A stretch of DNA of 64,000 nt, taken from positions 558,001-622,000 of the forward strand of contig JAXLRH010000001.1 of NCBI GenBank assembly GCA_046331245.1, read 5' to 3'. The notes below the pieces were generated by a model. That model worked only from the letters and a program-made list of their open reading frames with translations. It was not told where the DNA came from and did not search any database. Source of the stretch: SSF14 sp046331245. Its GTDB lineage: Bacteria > Actinomycetota > Acidimicrobiia > Acidimicrobiales > Microtrichaceae. Below, in pieces: positions 49,859 through 59,300 of this stretch. A program made the position numbers and the translations under genes. Numbering within the stretch: the stretch's first letter is position 1; every line of letters begins with the position of its first letter.

Positions 49859-51364
49859 GTGAGAGCCCTACTGAGCGTCTACGACAAGACCGGGATCGTC
49901 GAGTTCGCGGAGGCCCTGCACGGGCTCGGCGTCGAGCTGATCTCGTCGGGCGGCACGGCGAAGGCCATCGCCGCCGCGGGCGTGCCCGTCACCGACGTGG
50001 CCGAGTTCACCGGCTACCCGGCGATGCTGGGTCACCGGGTCGTCACGCTGCACCCGAAGGTGCACGGCGGCATCCTCGCCGATCGGGACGATCCCGCGCA
50101 CCGGGCCGATCTCGAGACCTACGAGATCCCGACCATCGACCTCGTCGTGGCGAACCTGTACCCGTTCGACGCCGAGCCGTCGATCGAGCTGATCGACATC
50201 GGTGGCCCGGCGATGGTGCGGGCGTCGGCGAAGAACCACGCGCACGTCGGTATCCTCGTCGACCCGGCCGACTACGACGCCGTCCTGGCCGAGCTCACGG
50301 AGGCCGGCTCGCTCAGCGCGGGCCTGCGTCGCCGCCTCGCCCGCAAGGCGTTCGCGCACACGGCGGCCTACGACGCTCAGATCGTCACGTGGTTCGACGC
50401 CGTCGACGACGAGACGCGTGACGAACCGGAGCTTCCGGTCACGCTGCACCTCGCCGCGACCCGCGACGCGATGCTGCGCTACGGCGAGAACCCCCACCAG
50501 ATCGGAGCCCGCTACACGTTCGGCGACTCGTGCTGGGACGTCGCGGTGCGCCACCAGGGCAAGGAGATGTCGTATCTCAACGTCTACGACGCCGATGCCG
50601 CGTGGCGCCTCGTGTGGTCGCTCGGCGATGCGCCGGCCGCCGTGGTCATCAAGCACGCCAATCCCTGCGGGGCTGCCGTCGCCGACGACATCGCCACGGC
50701 CTACCGGCGTGCTCACGAGTGTGATCCCGACTCCGCGTACGGCGGCATCGTCGCCCTCAACCGTCCGATGACGGTCGCGACGGCGGAGGCCCTGGTCGGG
50801 GTCTTCACCGAGGTCCTCATCGCCCCGGGTTTCGAGGACGGGGCGCTCGACGTCCTCGCCGCGAAGCCCAACCTGCGCGTGCTCGAGACGCGGGCCCCGC
50901 GTCCGTCGCCGCTCGACATCCGCACGGTCGAGGGTGGCCTCCTGGTGCAGACGGTGGACACGGTCGGCGTCGACCGGTCGAGCTGGACCGTGGCCACCGA
51001 TCGCACCCCCACCGATGCCGAGTGGGTCGATCTGGAGCTGGCGTGGAAGGTTGCGGCGCGTGTCACGTCCAACACGATCGTGCTGGTGAAGGACGGGCAG
51101 GCCGTCGGCATCGGCGCCGGACAGCAGAACCGGCGCGACGCCGGTCTACTCGCGGCGACGAAGGCCGCTGGCCGGGCGAGCGGCGGGGCCTGCGCCTCCG
51201 ATGCCTTCTTCCCGTTCCGCGACGGGCTGGACGCGGCCATCGACGCCGGGGCGACGGCGGTGATCCAGCCGGGCGGCTCGATCCGCGATCAGGAGGTGAT
51301 CGACGCCGCGAACGAGGCCGGGCTCGCCATGGTGTTCACCTCGGAGCGGCACTTCAAGCACTGA
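49859..51364 (+). CDS. purH: Bifunctional AICAR transformylase / IMP cyclohydrolase
   Basis: The 501-residue protein catalyses the last two steps to IMP. The N-terminal MGS-like cyclohydrolase domain has LLSVYDKTGIVEFAEAL and ISSGGTAKAI; the C-terminal transformylase has KHANPCGAAVADD with the catalytic Lys-His, and SNTIVLVKDGQAVGIGAGQQNR. The GTG start follows purN by 7 nt. Its 3' end overlaps the convergent HAD gene by 11 bp. Confidence 0.96.
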   Translation: MRALLSVYDKTGIVEFAEALHGLGVELISSGGTAKAIAAAGVPVTDVAEFTGYPAMLGHRVVTLHPKVHGGILADRDDPAHRADLETYEIPTIDLVVANLYPFDAEPSIELIDIGGPAMVRASAKNHAHVGILVDPADYDAVLAELTEAGSLSAGLRRRLARKAFAHTAAYDAQIVTWFDAVDDETRDEPELPVTLHLAATRDAMLRYGENPHQIGARYTFGDSCWDVAVRHQGKEMSYLNVYDADAAWRLVWSLGDAPAAVVIKHANPCGAAVADDIATAYRRAHECDPDSAYGGIVALNRPMTVATAEALVGVFTEVLIAPGFEDGALDVLAAKPNLRVLETRAPRPSPLDIRTVEGGLLVQTVDTVGVDRSSWTVATDRTPTDAEWVDLELAWKVAARVTSNTIVLVKDGQAVGIGAGQQNRRDAGLLAATKAAGRASGGACASDAFFPFRDGLDAAIDAGATAVIQPGGSIRDQEVIDAANEAGLAMVFTSERHFKH

Positions 51365-51980
51365 CCCCGATCGATCGGAGGTCGGCCCGGGCCTGTTCGA
51401 CGGTGGTGAACAGGAAGCTCGCCATGCCGACGGCCCGTGCCCCGTCCACGTTGGTGGGGGAGTCGTCGAGGAACACGGCCTCGTGGGGCTCGAGGCCGTT
51501 CCGGGAGCACAGGAGGGTGTAGACCTCAGGTTGAGGTTTCGCCACGCCGACCTCGCCGGAGATGACGATGTCGTCGAACGACTCGAACACCGGGTAGCGC
51601 TCCCGGCACCACGGGAAGGTCTCGGCGGAGAAGTTGGACAGCCCGAGCACGGGGTAGCCGGCCGTCCGGAGATCCGAGACGAGCTCGGCGGTTCCCTCGA
51701 TCTCTCCGGGGATCGTCTCGATCCAGCGGTCCCGCCACGCCTCGAGGGGCGCACGGTGGTGGGGGTGGGCCTCGACGAGCTCGGCGACGACCGTGGCGAG
51801 CGGGGTGCCCAGATCGCAGCGGAGGTTCTCCGCGGGGGTCAGGACGTCGCGCAGGAAGCGGTCGAGGTCGTCCGGCCGGGGGAAGAACTCCCGGAACAGC
51901 GCCGACATGTCCCAGTCGACGACGACGCCGCCGAAGTCGAGCACGACCGCCCGGATCGGGCCGGACGGGGCGCCGGTCAT
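51354..51980 (-). CDS. HAD-superfamily hydrolase (subfamily IA)
   Basis: The 208-residue protein has the nucleophile motif VVLDFGGVVVDWD (Asp at the DxG position), GLSNFSAET with motif II Ser, and VGVAKPQPEVY with the Lys of motif III, then LDDSPTNVDGA. It resembles YihX-like sugar phosphatases. The substrate is unknown. It starts 1-2 nt from the stop of the upstream pentapeptide gene, so the two form an operon. Confidence 0.85.
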   Translation of the reverse strand: MTGAPSGPIRAVVLDFGGVVVDWDMSALFREFFPRPDDLDRFLRDVLTPAENLRCDLGTPLATVVAELVEAHPHHRAPLEAWRDRWIETIPGEIEGTAELVSDLRTAGYPVLGLSNFSAETFPWCRERYPVFESFDDIVISGEVGVAKPQPEVYTLLCSRNGLEPHEAVFLDDSPTNVDGARAVGMASFLFTTVEQARADLRSIGVSA

Positions 51981-51981
51981 G

Positions 51982-52365
51982 TCAGCAGTCGGCGGACGCC
52001 ACGTGACCGTCGGGCATCGTCGTCCGGCAGAACCTGGCCTGCTGGATGTTGCCGCCGTTGATCGTGGCCCCGGTGAGGTCGACATCGGTCAGGTTCGTGC
52101 GCGTGAACGTCACGCTGTCGAGGTTCGCGGCCTTGAAGGTCACACCGGACATGTCGGCATCGGTGAAGTCGACGCCGTTGAGGATCACTCCGTCGAGGTT
52201 CAGCCCGTGGAGGTTCTCGCCGACGAGGGCGCAGCCGGCCAGGATGGAGTGGGCTTTCGGCTTGCGATCGCAGGACCGGAGCGTCGCTGCCTTCTCGTCG
52301 TTGCATGCCACCAGGAGGAGGAGCGCGACGAGCGGAACACAGCGCTTGTACGTCGTTCCCCTCAT
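51982..52365 (-). CDS. Lipoprotein with pentapeptide repeats
   Basis: The 127-residue protein has a lipoprotein signal with lipobox LLVAC at residue 21, then an A(D/N)LxX-type run (residues ~53-110: LHGLNLDGVILNGVDFTDAD, with further AANLDSV, TNLTDVDLTGATI) that forms a right-handed quadrilateral beta helix. Four cysteines (besides the lipid Cys) suggest disulfides. The role is unknown. It is the first gene of the operon with the HAD hydrolase. Confidence 0.75.
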   Translation of the reverse strand: MRGTTYKRCVPLVALLLLVACNDEKAATLRSCDRKPKAHSILAGCALVGENLHGLNLDGVILNGVDFTDADMSGVTFKAANLDSVTFTRTNLTDVDLTGATINGGNIQQARFCRTTMPDGHVASADC

Positions 52366-52397
52366 GCCGTGAGGGTAGCGGATGTCTCCGCCGAGCG

Positions 52398-52544
52398 CTT
52401 TACCGACTCTTTACGCAATTTCCGGCGATTTCTCACCCCGTGTCGGCCACGATGACGGCGAGGAAGGTTGTGTGCCCGGTGGGTTGACGCCTGACGTGCG
52501 CCGTGTTCACATGGCTCGTTCGGCGTATTCTTACGCAGTTCCGG
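52398..52544. promoter_or_regulatory. Repeated elements between the pentapeptide and pilB genes
   Basis: The 237-nt divergent gap contains CTTTACCGACT and CTTTACGCAAT back to back (52398-52408, 52409-52419; 11-bp period), and the string TTACGCAATTTCCGG (52411-52425) recurs as TTACGCAGTTCCGG (52531-52544), 120 bp away. TTGACG (52484-52489) and TATTCT (52526-52531) are possible promoter hexamers. These look like binding sites of one regulator controlling the pilus cluster. Confidence 0.4.
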
Positions 52545-52602
52545 TGTTTTCTGTGTTGCTGGGGAGCCCAGGTCGTGGTGCTGGGCAGGAGGAGGGGTCG
52601 AA

Positions 52603-54618
52603 GTGTTGGGTCGAATCCGATTGGCAAAGCGCTCGGCGCCGGCCGACCAGAGGTCGGTCAACTTCGGATCGGACACTGCGTCGATCGAGGCCGAGATCGA
52701 GTTGTGGGAGCGCATCGAGCGTCCCTCGCTCGGTGACGTCCTCCTCGCTCAGGGCGTCGTCACCAACGAGCAGCTCGCCGAGGCCGAGGAGGTCGAGGCG
52801 ACGACCGGCATGGCGCTCGCCGACGTCCTCCTGGGCAACGGCCTCCTCAACGACCACACCCTCGCCTCCGCGCTGGCCGTCCAGTTCCAGATCCCACGTG
52901 CCGACCTCCGCAACGAGCGCCCCGAGCCCGAGGCCATCGATCGGGTCGGCGAGGAGCTCGCCCGCAAGTACGACGTGATGCCGTTGTTCATCGACGAGCA
53001 CGACCGCGTCTTCCTGGCCACCGCCGAGCCCCTCAACACCGAGGCCATCGAGGAGCTCACGCTCCACTGCAAGCGCATCGGCCTCATGATCGGCTCCCGC
53101 GCCGACATCGAGCGCCTGATCGACCAGTCGTACACCGTCCTCCGGAGCGCGGCGCAGCACATCAAGGCCTTCGAGCTCGTCGACGCCGAAGAGGAGGCGA
53201 TCGAGGAGACCGAGACCCTCGTCGTCGACGAGAACGCGCCGATCGTCCAGGTCGTCAACCGCATCCTGATGCAGGGCGTTCGCGCCCGCGCCTCGGACAT
53301 CCACATCGAGCCGGAAGAGGACTACGTCCGTGTCCGGTACCGCATCGACGGCGCGCTCAGCGAGGCGATCCGCCTGCCACGACGCATGGGCGCCCCGATC
53401 TCGAGCCGCATCAAGGTCATGGCCGAGCTCAACATCGTCGAGCGTCGCCGCCCGCAGGACGGCCAGTTCTCCCTCTCGATCGACCGTCGCCCCGTCGACG
53501 TCCGCACCTCGGTCGTGGGCACGATGCACGGCGAGAAGATCGTGCTCCGACTCCTCGACAAGACGCGGTCGCTCATCGGTCTCGACCAGCTGGGCATGCC
53601 GCCCGAGGTGGTCGCCCCGTACCTCGAGATCGTGAAGTCGCCGCTCGGCATGCTCCTCTGCACGGGCCCGACCGGCTCGGGCAAGACCACCACGCTCTAC
53701 GCGACCCTCACCGAGGTCAACGACGTGTCCCGCAACGTGGTCACCATCGAGGACCCCGTCGAGTACCAGTTCCCGGGCGTGAACCAGATGCCCATCAGCG
53801 AAGCCGCCGGCATCACGTTCGCCGACGGTCTCCGCGGCATCCTGCGTCAGGACCCCGACACCATCCTCGTCGGTGAGATCCGCGACATCGAGACCGCGCG
53901 CATCGCAACCCAGGCGGCGCTCACCGGTCACTTCGTGCTGTCGTCGCTCCACGCCGTCGACGCCGTGAGCGCGGTGCACCGCTTCACCGACATGGGCATC
54001 GAGCCCTTCCTGGTCGCGTCCGCCATCAGCGGCGTCGTCGGCCAGCGACTCCTGCGTCGGGTGTGCGACGAGTGCCGCGTGGAGTACGAACCGTCGAGCG
54101 ATCACATCAAGCTCGTGGAGTCGAGCCACGGCTCGGTCCCCGACGTGTGGACGCACGGCGTCGGCTGCAACGTCTGCAGCGGTACCGGCTACAGCGGCCG
54201 CGTCGGCGTGTACGAGCTGCTCAAGGTCACCGACGAGATCCGCGACGAGATCGTCAACAAGGCCACCGCTCGTGAGATCCGGGCGACGGCCATGGCGCAG
54301 GGCATGCGCACCATGCAGCAGGAGGCGTTCCGACTCGTCGCCGAGGGGCTCACCACCGTCGACGACGTGCTGCGCAGCGTCTACGCCCCGGGCATGGACG
54401 CCGGCGACGACGCCGACGTCGGCGACTTCGAGCCGCGTCCGCTCCGCCCGATCAACGGCAACGGGAACGGCAACGGCCACAGCAACGGTTCGTCGACGGC
54501 CGATGCCGACGACGAGGCCGCCCCGTCCGACAGCGCCACCCACGCCGACAGCACGACCGACACCGCCACCGACACCGCCGACACGGCGACCGACGATTCC
54601 CTGGAGGTGCCGGCATGA
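52603..54618 (+). CDS. Type IV pilus/type II secretion assembly ATPase (PilB/GspE)
   Basis: The 671-residue ATPase has an N-terminal MshEN/GspE_N-like region (~41-170), a central ATPase with Walker A GPTGSGKT (355-362), Asp box, Walker B ILVGEIRD (421-428), a His box near GHFVLSSLHAVD, and two CxxC pairs (488/491, 522/525) for zinc. It powers pilin extraction. An unusual tail (600-671) is rich in Asn-Gly and then Asp/Thr/Ala. The GTG start follows a GGAGGAGG-type site. It is coupled to the pilC-like gene by ATGA. Confidence 0.93.
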   Translation: MLGRIRLAKRSAPADQRSVNFGSDTASIEAEIELWERIERPSLGDVLLAQGVVTNEQLAEAEEVEATTGMALADVLLGNGLLNDHTLASALAVQFQIPRADLRNERPEPEAIDRVGEELARKYDVMPLFIDEHDRVFLATAEPLNTEAIEELTLHCKRIGLMIGSRADIERLIDQSYTVLRSAAQHIKAFELVDAEEEAIEETETLVVDENAPIVQVVNRILMQGVRARASDIHIEPEEDYVRVRYRIDGALSEAIRLPRRMGAPISSRIKVMAELNIVERRRPQDGQFSLSIDRRPVDVRTSVVGTMHGEKIVLRLLDKTRSLIGLDQLGMPPEVVAPYLEIVKSPLGMLLCTGPTGSGKTTTLYATLTEVNDVSRNVVTIEDPVEYQFPGVNQMPISEAAGITFADGLRGILRQDPDTILVGEIRDIETARIATQAALTGHFVLSSLHAVDAVSAVHRFTDMGIEPFLVASAISGVVGQRLLRRVCDECRVEYEPSSDHIKLVESSHGSVPDVWTHGVGCNVCSGTGYSGRVGVYELLKVTDEIRDEIVNKATAREIRATAMAQGMRTMQQEAFRLVAEGLTTVDDVLRSVYAPGMDAGDDADVGDFEPRPLRPINGNGNGNGHSNGSSTADADDEAAPSDSATHADSTTDTATDTADTATDDSLEVPA

Positions 54619-55832
54619 CGGCGACGATGCTCAAGTTCAAGTACCAGGCCGAGACGCTCGACGGCGAGCAGATCAAGGGCGAGATCGAGGCATCGTCGGC
54701 CAACGCCGCTCGCAACCAGCTGGCCATCGAGGGCATCCGCGTCACCAAGATCGCGGAGCGCAAGGGCCTGCAGGTCGAGCTGACGCAGAAGAAGGTGCCG
54801 CTCGTCGACATCATGCACTTCTCGCGTCAGATGGCGACGTTCATCCGCGCCGGCATCCCCGTCATCGAGGCGCTGCGCGAGATCCGCCAGGACGTGAAGA
54901 ACCCGCGCTTCGCCGCAATCCTCTCCGACGTGCTCGACCGGGTGGCGTCGGGTCGGTCCCTCACCGAGTCGCTCCAGCGACACGCCGAGGTCTTCCCCTC
55001 CTACATGATGGCGATGCTCGGGTCGGCCGAGCTCACCGGCAAGATGGACGAGGCGTTCGACCAGGCCCACCGGTACATCCGCCGTGACGTCGAGTTGGCC
55101 CGCGCCGTGCGCAAGGCGCTCATCTACCCCATGATCCTCATGGCCGTCGCGGTGATCGTCGTCGCCATCATCGTCATCTTCGTGATCCCGAAGTTCGCCG
55201 AGTTCTTCAAGTCGTTCAACGCGGAGCTGCCGCTGCCCACCCGCATGCTCATGTCCGTCGCCGACTTCGTCGGGTCGACCGCCGGAGCGGTCACCGGCAT
55301 CCTGATCATCGCCGCGGTGATCGCCACGGTGTTGTATGTGCGCACCCCGACGGGTCACCGCAACCGGGACGCCCTGCTGCTCAAGGTTCCGGCGCTCAAC
55401 ACCGTCATCATCTACGCCGCGACCGAACGGTTCACCCGGGTGCTCGGCACGCTCATCGACGCCGGCGTGCCGCTGCCCGAGGCGCTTCCCAGCGCCACCG
55501 AGTGCACCAACAACGACATCTTCAAGGAGCGTCTCGCCGTCGCGACGGAGCAGGTGCTGTCGGGTCAGGGCTTCGCCGATCCCATCCGCCAGACCGAGCT
55601 GTTCCCCACCACGGTCATCCAGATGGTGCGTGTGGGAGAGCGAAGCGGTGAGCTCACCGAGCAGCTCAACAACGTCGCGGGCTTCTTCGAGGACGAGCTC
55701 AGTTACGCGGTCGACAAACTGACCCAATGGTTCGAGCCGGTGGTGATCCTCTTCATCGGCGTGGTCGTCGGCTTCGTGGCCCTCGCCATGGTGAGCGCCA
55801 TGTACGGCATCTACAACCAGGTGAAGGTCTGA
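54615..55832 (+). CDS. Type IV pilus/type II secretion platform protein (PilC/GspF)
   Basis: The 405-residue protein has two T2SSF domains (FSRQMATFIRAGIPVIEALR and FTRVLGTLIDAGVPLPEAL) separated by membrane segments (PMILMAVAVIVVAIIVIFV near 175 and a pair around 220-240), with a third near the C-terminus. It is the inner-membrane platform that works with the PilB-type ATPase. The start is inside the pilB stop. Length is usual. Confidence 0.95.
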   Translation: MTATMLKFKYQAETLDGEQIKGEIEASSANAARNQLAIEGIRVTKIAERKGLQVELTQKKVPLVDIMHFSRQMATFIRAGIPVIEALREIRQDVKNPRFAAILSDVLDRVASGRSLTESLQRHAEVFPSYMMAMLGSAELTGKMDEAFDQAHRYIRRDVELARAVRKALIYPMILMAVAVIVVAIIVIFVIPKFAEFFKSFNAELPLPTRMLMSVADFVGSTAGAVTGILIIAAVIATVLYVRTPTGHRNRDALLLKVPALNTVIIYAATERFTRVLGTLIDAGVPLPEALPSATECTNNDIFKERLAVATEQVLSGQGFADPIRQTELFPTTVIQMVRVGERSGELTEQLNNVAGFFEDELSYAVDKLTQWFEPVVILFIGVVVGFVALAMVSAMYGIYNQVKV

Positions 55833-55833
55833 G

Positions 55834-56346
55834 ATGAGGATGCCGTCCCGTGGTCAGGGGGGCTATTCCCTGATGGAGATGTTGGTGGTGGTGGCGATCC
55901 TCAGCACCGCCATCGTCACGTTCGCCACGGGACTCCAGACCTCGCAGACGACGACGACCGACGCCTACTTCCGCCAGCGGATGCACGTGGCGTTGGAGGC
56001 GTTCCGGTCGAGCCTCACGGCGACCGTCGAGCACGGATTCTGGCGGGGCCCCAAGGCGTGCCCCGATTCCGCCCAGGGCCAGGCGTACCTGGATCAACTC
56101 GACGCCGACCCCGAGACCGCCGGCTGGAGGACCCCGTTCGAGAACGAGGGAATCCACTTCGCGGTCACCGACGTGAAGTACTGGAAGGGCGGCCTCGCGT
56201 TCGGCGGGACCACGTCCGGTGGCTTCACCGAAGGATGCAATGCAACGGATCAATTCGCCCAGGAGATCGTGCTCCGGGTGACGCAGGATGCGACGACGGA
56301 GACGGCTGTGGGCAGCGTCGTCGTCAGGAAGAGGATGGAGACGTGA
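55834..56346 (+). CDS. Prepilin-like protein
   Basis: The 170-residue protein has a class III signal: a short basic leader ending QGG, then the cleavage point G|YSLMEM, with Glu at +5, and a hydrophobic helix (LVVVAILSTAIVTFATGL). The head has two cysteines (KACPDS, EGCNAT) and may form a pilin-like domain. It probably is a minor or major pilin. It is 1 nt after pilC. Its stop shares a base with the next gene. Confidence 0.85.
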   Translation: MRMPSRGQGGYSLMEMLVVVAILSTAIVTFATGLQTSQTTTTDAYFRQRMHVALEAFRSSLTATVEHGFWRGPKACPDSAQGQAYLDQLDADPETAGWRTPFENEGIHFAVTDVKYWKGGLAFGGTTSGGFTEGCNATDQFAQEIVLRVTQDATTETAVGSVVVRKRMET

Positions 56347-59300
56347 TGCGTAGGTCGAGGGAACGGCGCGAGGAGCAGGCGGGGTTCACCCTGATCGAGC
56401 TGCTGCTCACCATTTTCATCCTGTCGGTCGTGATGCTGCCGCTCCTCATGTGGGCGGGCCTCGCGTTCACCGCGGGTGGCGACACGGGCGTGTCCGACCG
56501 CACCGTCGAGCTCACGACCCTCAACCAGATGATGAGCCGCGACGTGAGCGGCGCGCTGCTCTCGGACACGGTCAGCGGCAAGGTGCTGCCCGCCTACGCG
56601 GCCGGCTACGCCTCGTGCAACCTTCCGGCCAGCGCCAAGGTGCTCCTCGAGGGCAGCCGTGCGACCGATCTCGGGAATCGTGTCGTGTACTACCTCGCAG
56701 GCACGGGCGCCGATCGCCAGCTGTTCCGCCTCACCTGCAACGCGTTCTCCGACCCGGCGCCGACCGGCGTCGACATCAAGGCCGACACGACCGTCATGGC
56801 GAGCAAGTTCCAGACCGACCCCACCGTGAACTACACGCGCTCGGAGGTGCGGCTCAGCGTCGACGTCACCGGGCTCGATCCCCTCACGATGCGATTCGCC
56901 CGCAACACGGGCGTCACGACGGACTCCAAGGGCGCCGTCCTCGTGCCCATCATCGACTGCTCGCCGTCGTGCTCGGTCTTCCGCCGGGGGTCGGTCACGC
57001 AGGGTTCCGCCGATCCCAACGCGCTCACGGCGACCGTGCAGTTGAGCGGCAAGTACTCGGCGTCGGTCGACACGAGCCTTCCGATCACCCACTACCGGTG
57101 GACCTACGGCGACGAGGCGGCGGGCTCCCCCCCGGGGAACCCCGTCGCGGTCACGACGCCGGGCACGATCCCCGACCTCTCGGCCCATGTGTACGACTGC
57201 AAGAGCGTCACGTCGCCCACGAGCCCGCACTGGTTGCCCGCCACGAAATCGTGTCACTTCACGGCGACGCTGCAGGTGTGGAGCACCTCGGGATCGGTCG
57301 CGCTCGACACGCCCACCGCCACCGCCACGCAGGAGATCGAGGTGCGCAACAACGCACCGAAGGTCACCGTCACGCCGGTGTCCGTCGACGTTCCCGCGTT
57401 CTCCACCGTCTCGTTCGACGCGACCAACACGATCGACGTGGACGGCGTCGCCTCCTCCCTCAGCTTCGCCTGGGACTTCGGCGATCCGGCCTCGATGGCC
57501 AACAACTCGGCGACGACGCGTGCCGCCACCCACAAGTACGCACTGCGAGCCGGCACGGTCACCGAGGCGACGCTCACCGTGACCGACGACGATGCCGAGG
57601 TCACCGTCGTCAAGATCCCCATCACCATCGGCGCGGCGCAGCCCACGCTCACCGTGACGGCCACCTGCGCGGCGGGCACCGGAGACGTGTGCCTGCGCAA
57701 CACGGTGCCCATGGCCGTGCACTTCGACGTGGTCGCGACCGTGCAGGACACCTCGAGCGAGCTCGCCAGGTACCACTGGGTGATCGCGCGTGATCCCAAC
57801 CAGTTGGTGAACTGGACGCCGACCACCTCCGGCCAGAAGCTGCAGCTGTCGACGTCGTACGAGCAGGTGTTCCCGAACGGGGAGACGATCGTCCAGTTCT
57901 CGGTGCAGACCGGCGACTACAACCGGGACGGGACCCCGGTGCAGGCCGACTACTACTGGAAGATCTCCATCCACGTGAAGCCCACCGCCGTCGTGACGGT
58001 GGCGCCGGCGAAGGCGATCACTCCGGACAACGGTCAGACGTCGTTCTTCCTCGACGGTACGGATTCCATCGAGGGCAACGGAAAGCCGATGGCGGGGTAC
58101 CTGTGGACCGCCACGCCGAACAAGGTCGGGGCCCCGACGCTCACCAGCACCGATCCCAAGCCCACGTTCACGCCTCCCGTGGGCTGGTACGGCAAGTACT
58201 CGCTCACACTCACGGTGACGAACTACTTCGGCATCCAGGACACGCTCGCGCCGCCGATCACGTTGAAGGTCAACCAGCCACCGACCTTCAAGGTCGCGAA
58301 CGTGGCTGCCCTCAACGCGTCGGTCAACACGCCGTGCTCCGGGGACATCACCGACTTCTGCGTGTACCGCGGGAATGCGTACCAGTTCAAGCTCTACGAG
58401 GGAGCGGTGGGCGATCCGGACAACCCGTACGATCCCGACGGCGACGCCCCCATCACGATCACGGCGGTGTGGGACTTCACCACGGCGTCGGGCGCCACGT
58501 TCAGCACACCCGGCTCGGTCGGCACTCCGCCGGCATCGTTCTGGGTGCTGGGCGAGAAGGTCGACGCCAAGGTCACGGTGAGCGACGGCGACGGTGGCTA
58601 CACCGTCAAGACGTTCTCGTTCCGGGTGCAGAACCAGGCTCCGACCGCTCGCATCACGGCGGTGACGCCCAAGACCATCTCGCCGGTTCCGGCCAAGTTC
58701 AACCTCTTCGCGGACTTCACGTCGACCGATCGCGGGCTGCAGACCGTCACCAGCTCGACGTCGTCGGACAACGACACGCTGGACGTGCTCAAGACCTGCG
58801 AGTGGAAGATCGACGGCGCTGCCGTCGCCGGGCCGGGAGCCAACGGGTGTGGCGACTTGTCCATCGACTGGTTCGCACGCAACCACACGCTCGGCGACCA
58901 CACCGTCGAACTCCGCGTGCGGGACCAGGACGACGCCTGGAGCACGTGGAAGCCGTTCATCGTCACCCTGCGCGCTCGTCCGACGGCGACGCTCACCGTC
59001 CCGGTCGGGTCGAACACCACGAACGCGTCGTCGATCACGGTGGTCTTCACCGTGGGTGGCACCGAGTCACCCGGTGGAGCCCCCGGCTCGCTGACCTACT
59101 TCGCCAACTGGGGTGACGACTGCAACGCGCAGGGCCTCAACTGCAAGATCTCGGCGGTGACCCCGGTCAACGGAACCATCGCTCACACCTACACCAAGGC
59201 CAGCTGCTCCACCGCGGTGCCGAAGCTGGTGCCGAACTCTCCGGGTCAGGCGTGCGGTCTGTGGCTCGCGTCGATCTGGAGCGAGACCAGCTGGCCCCAC

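Noticed and set aside
52366..52602. A c-di-GMP riboswitch ahead of the pilB-like gene
   Set aside because: The location is attractive for a pilus operon, but none of the conserved loop sequences of that riboswitch are visible.
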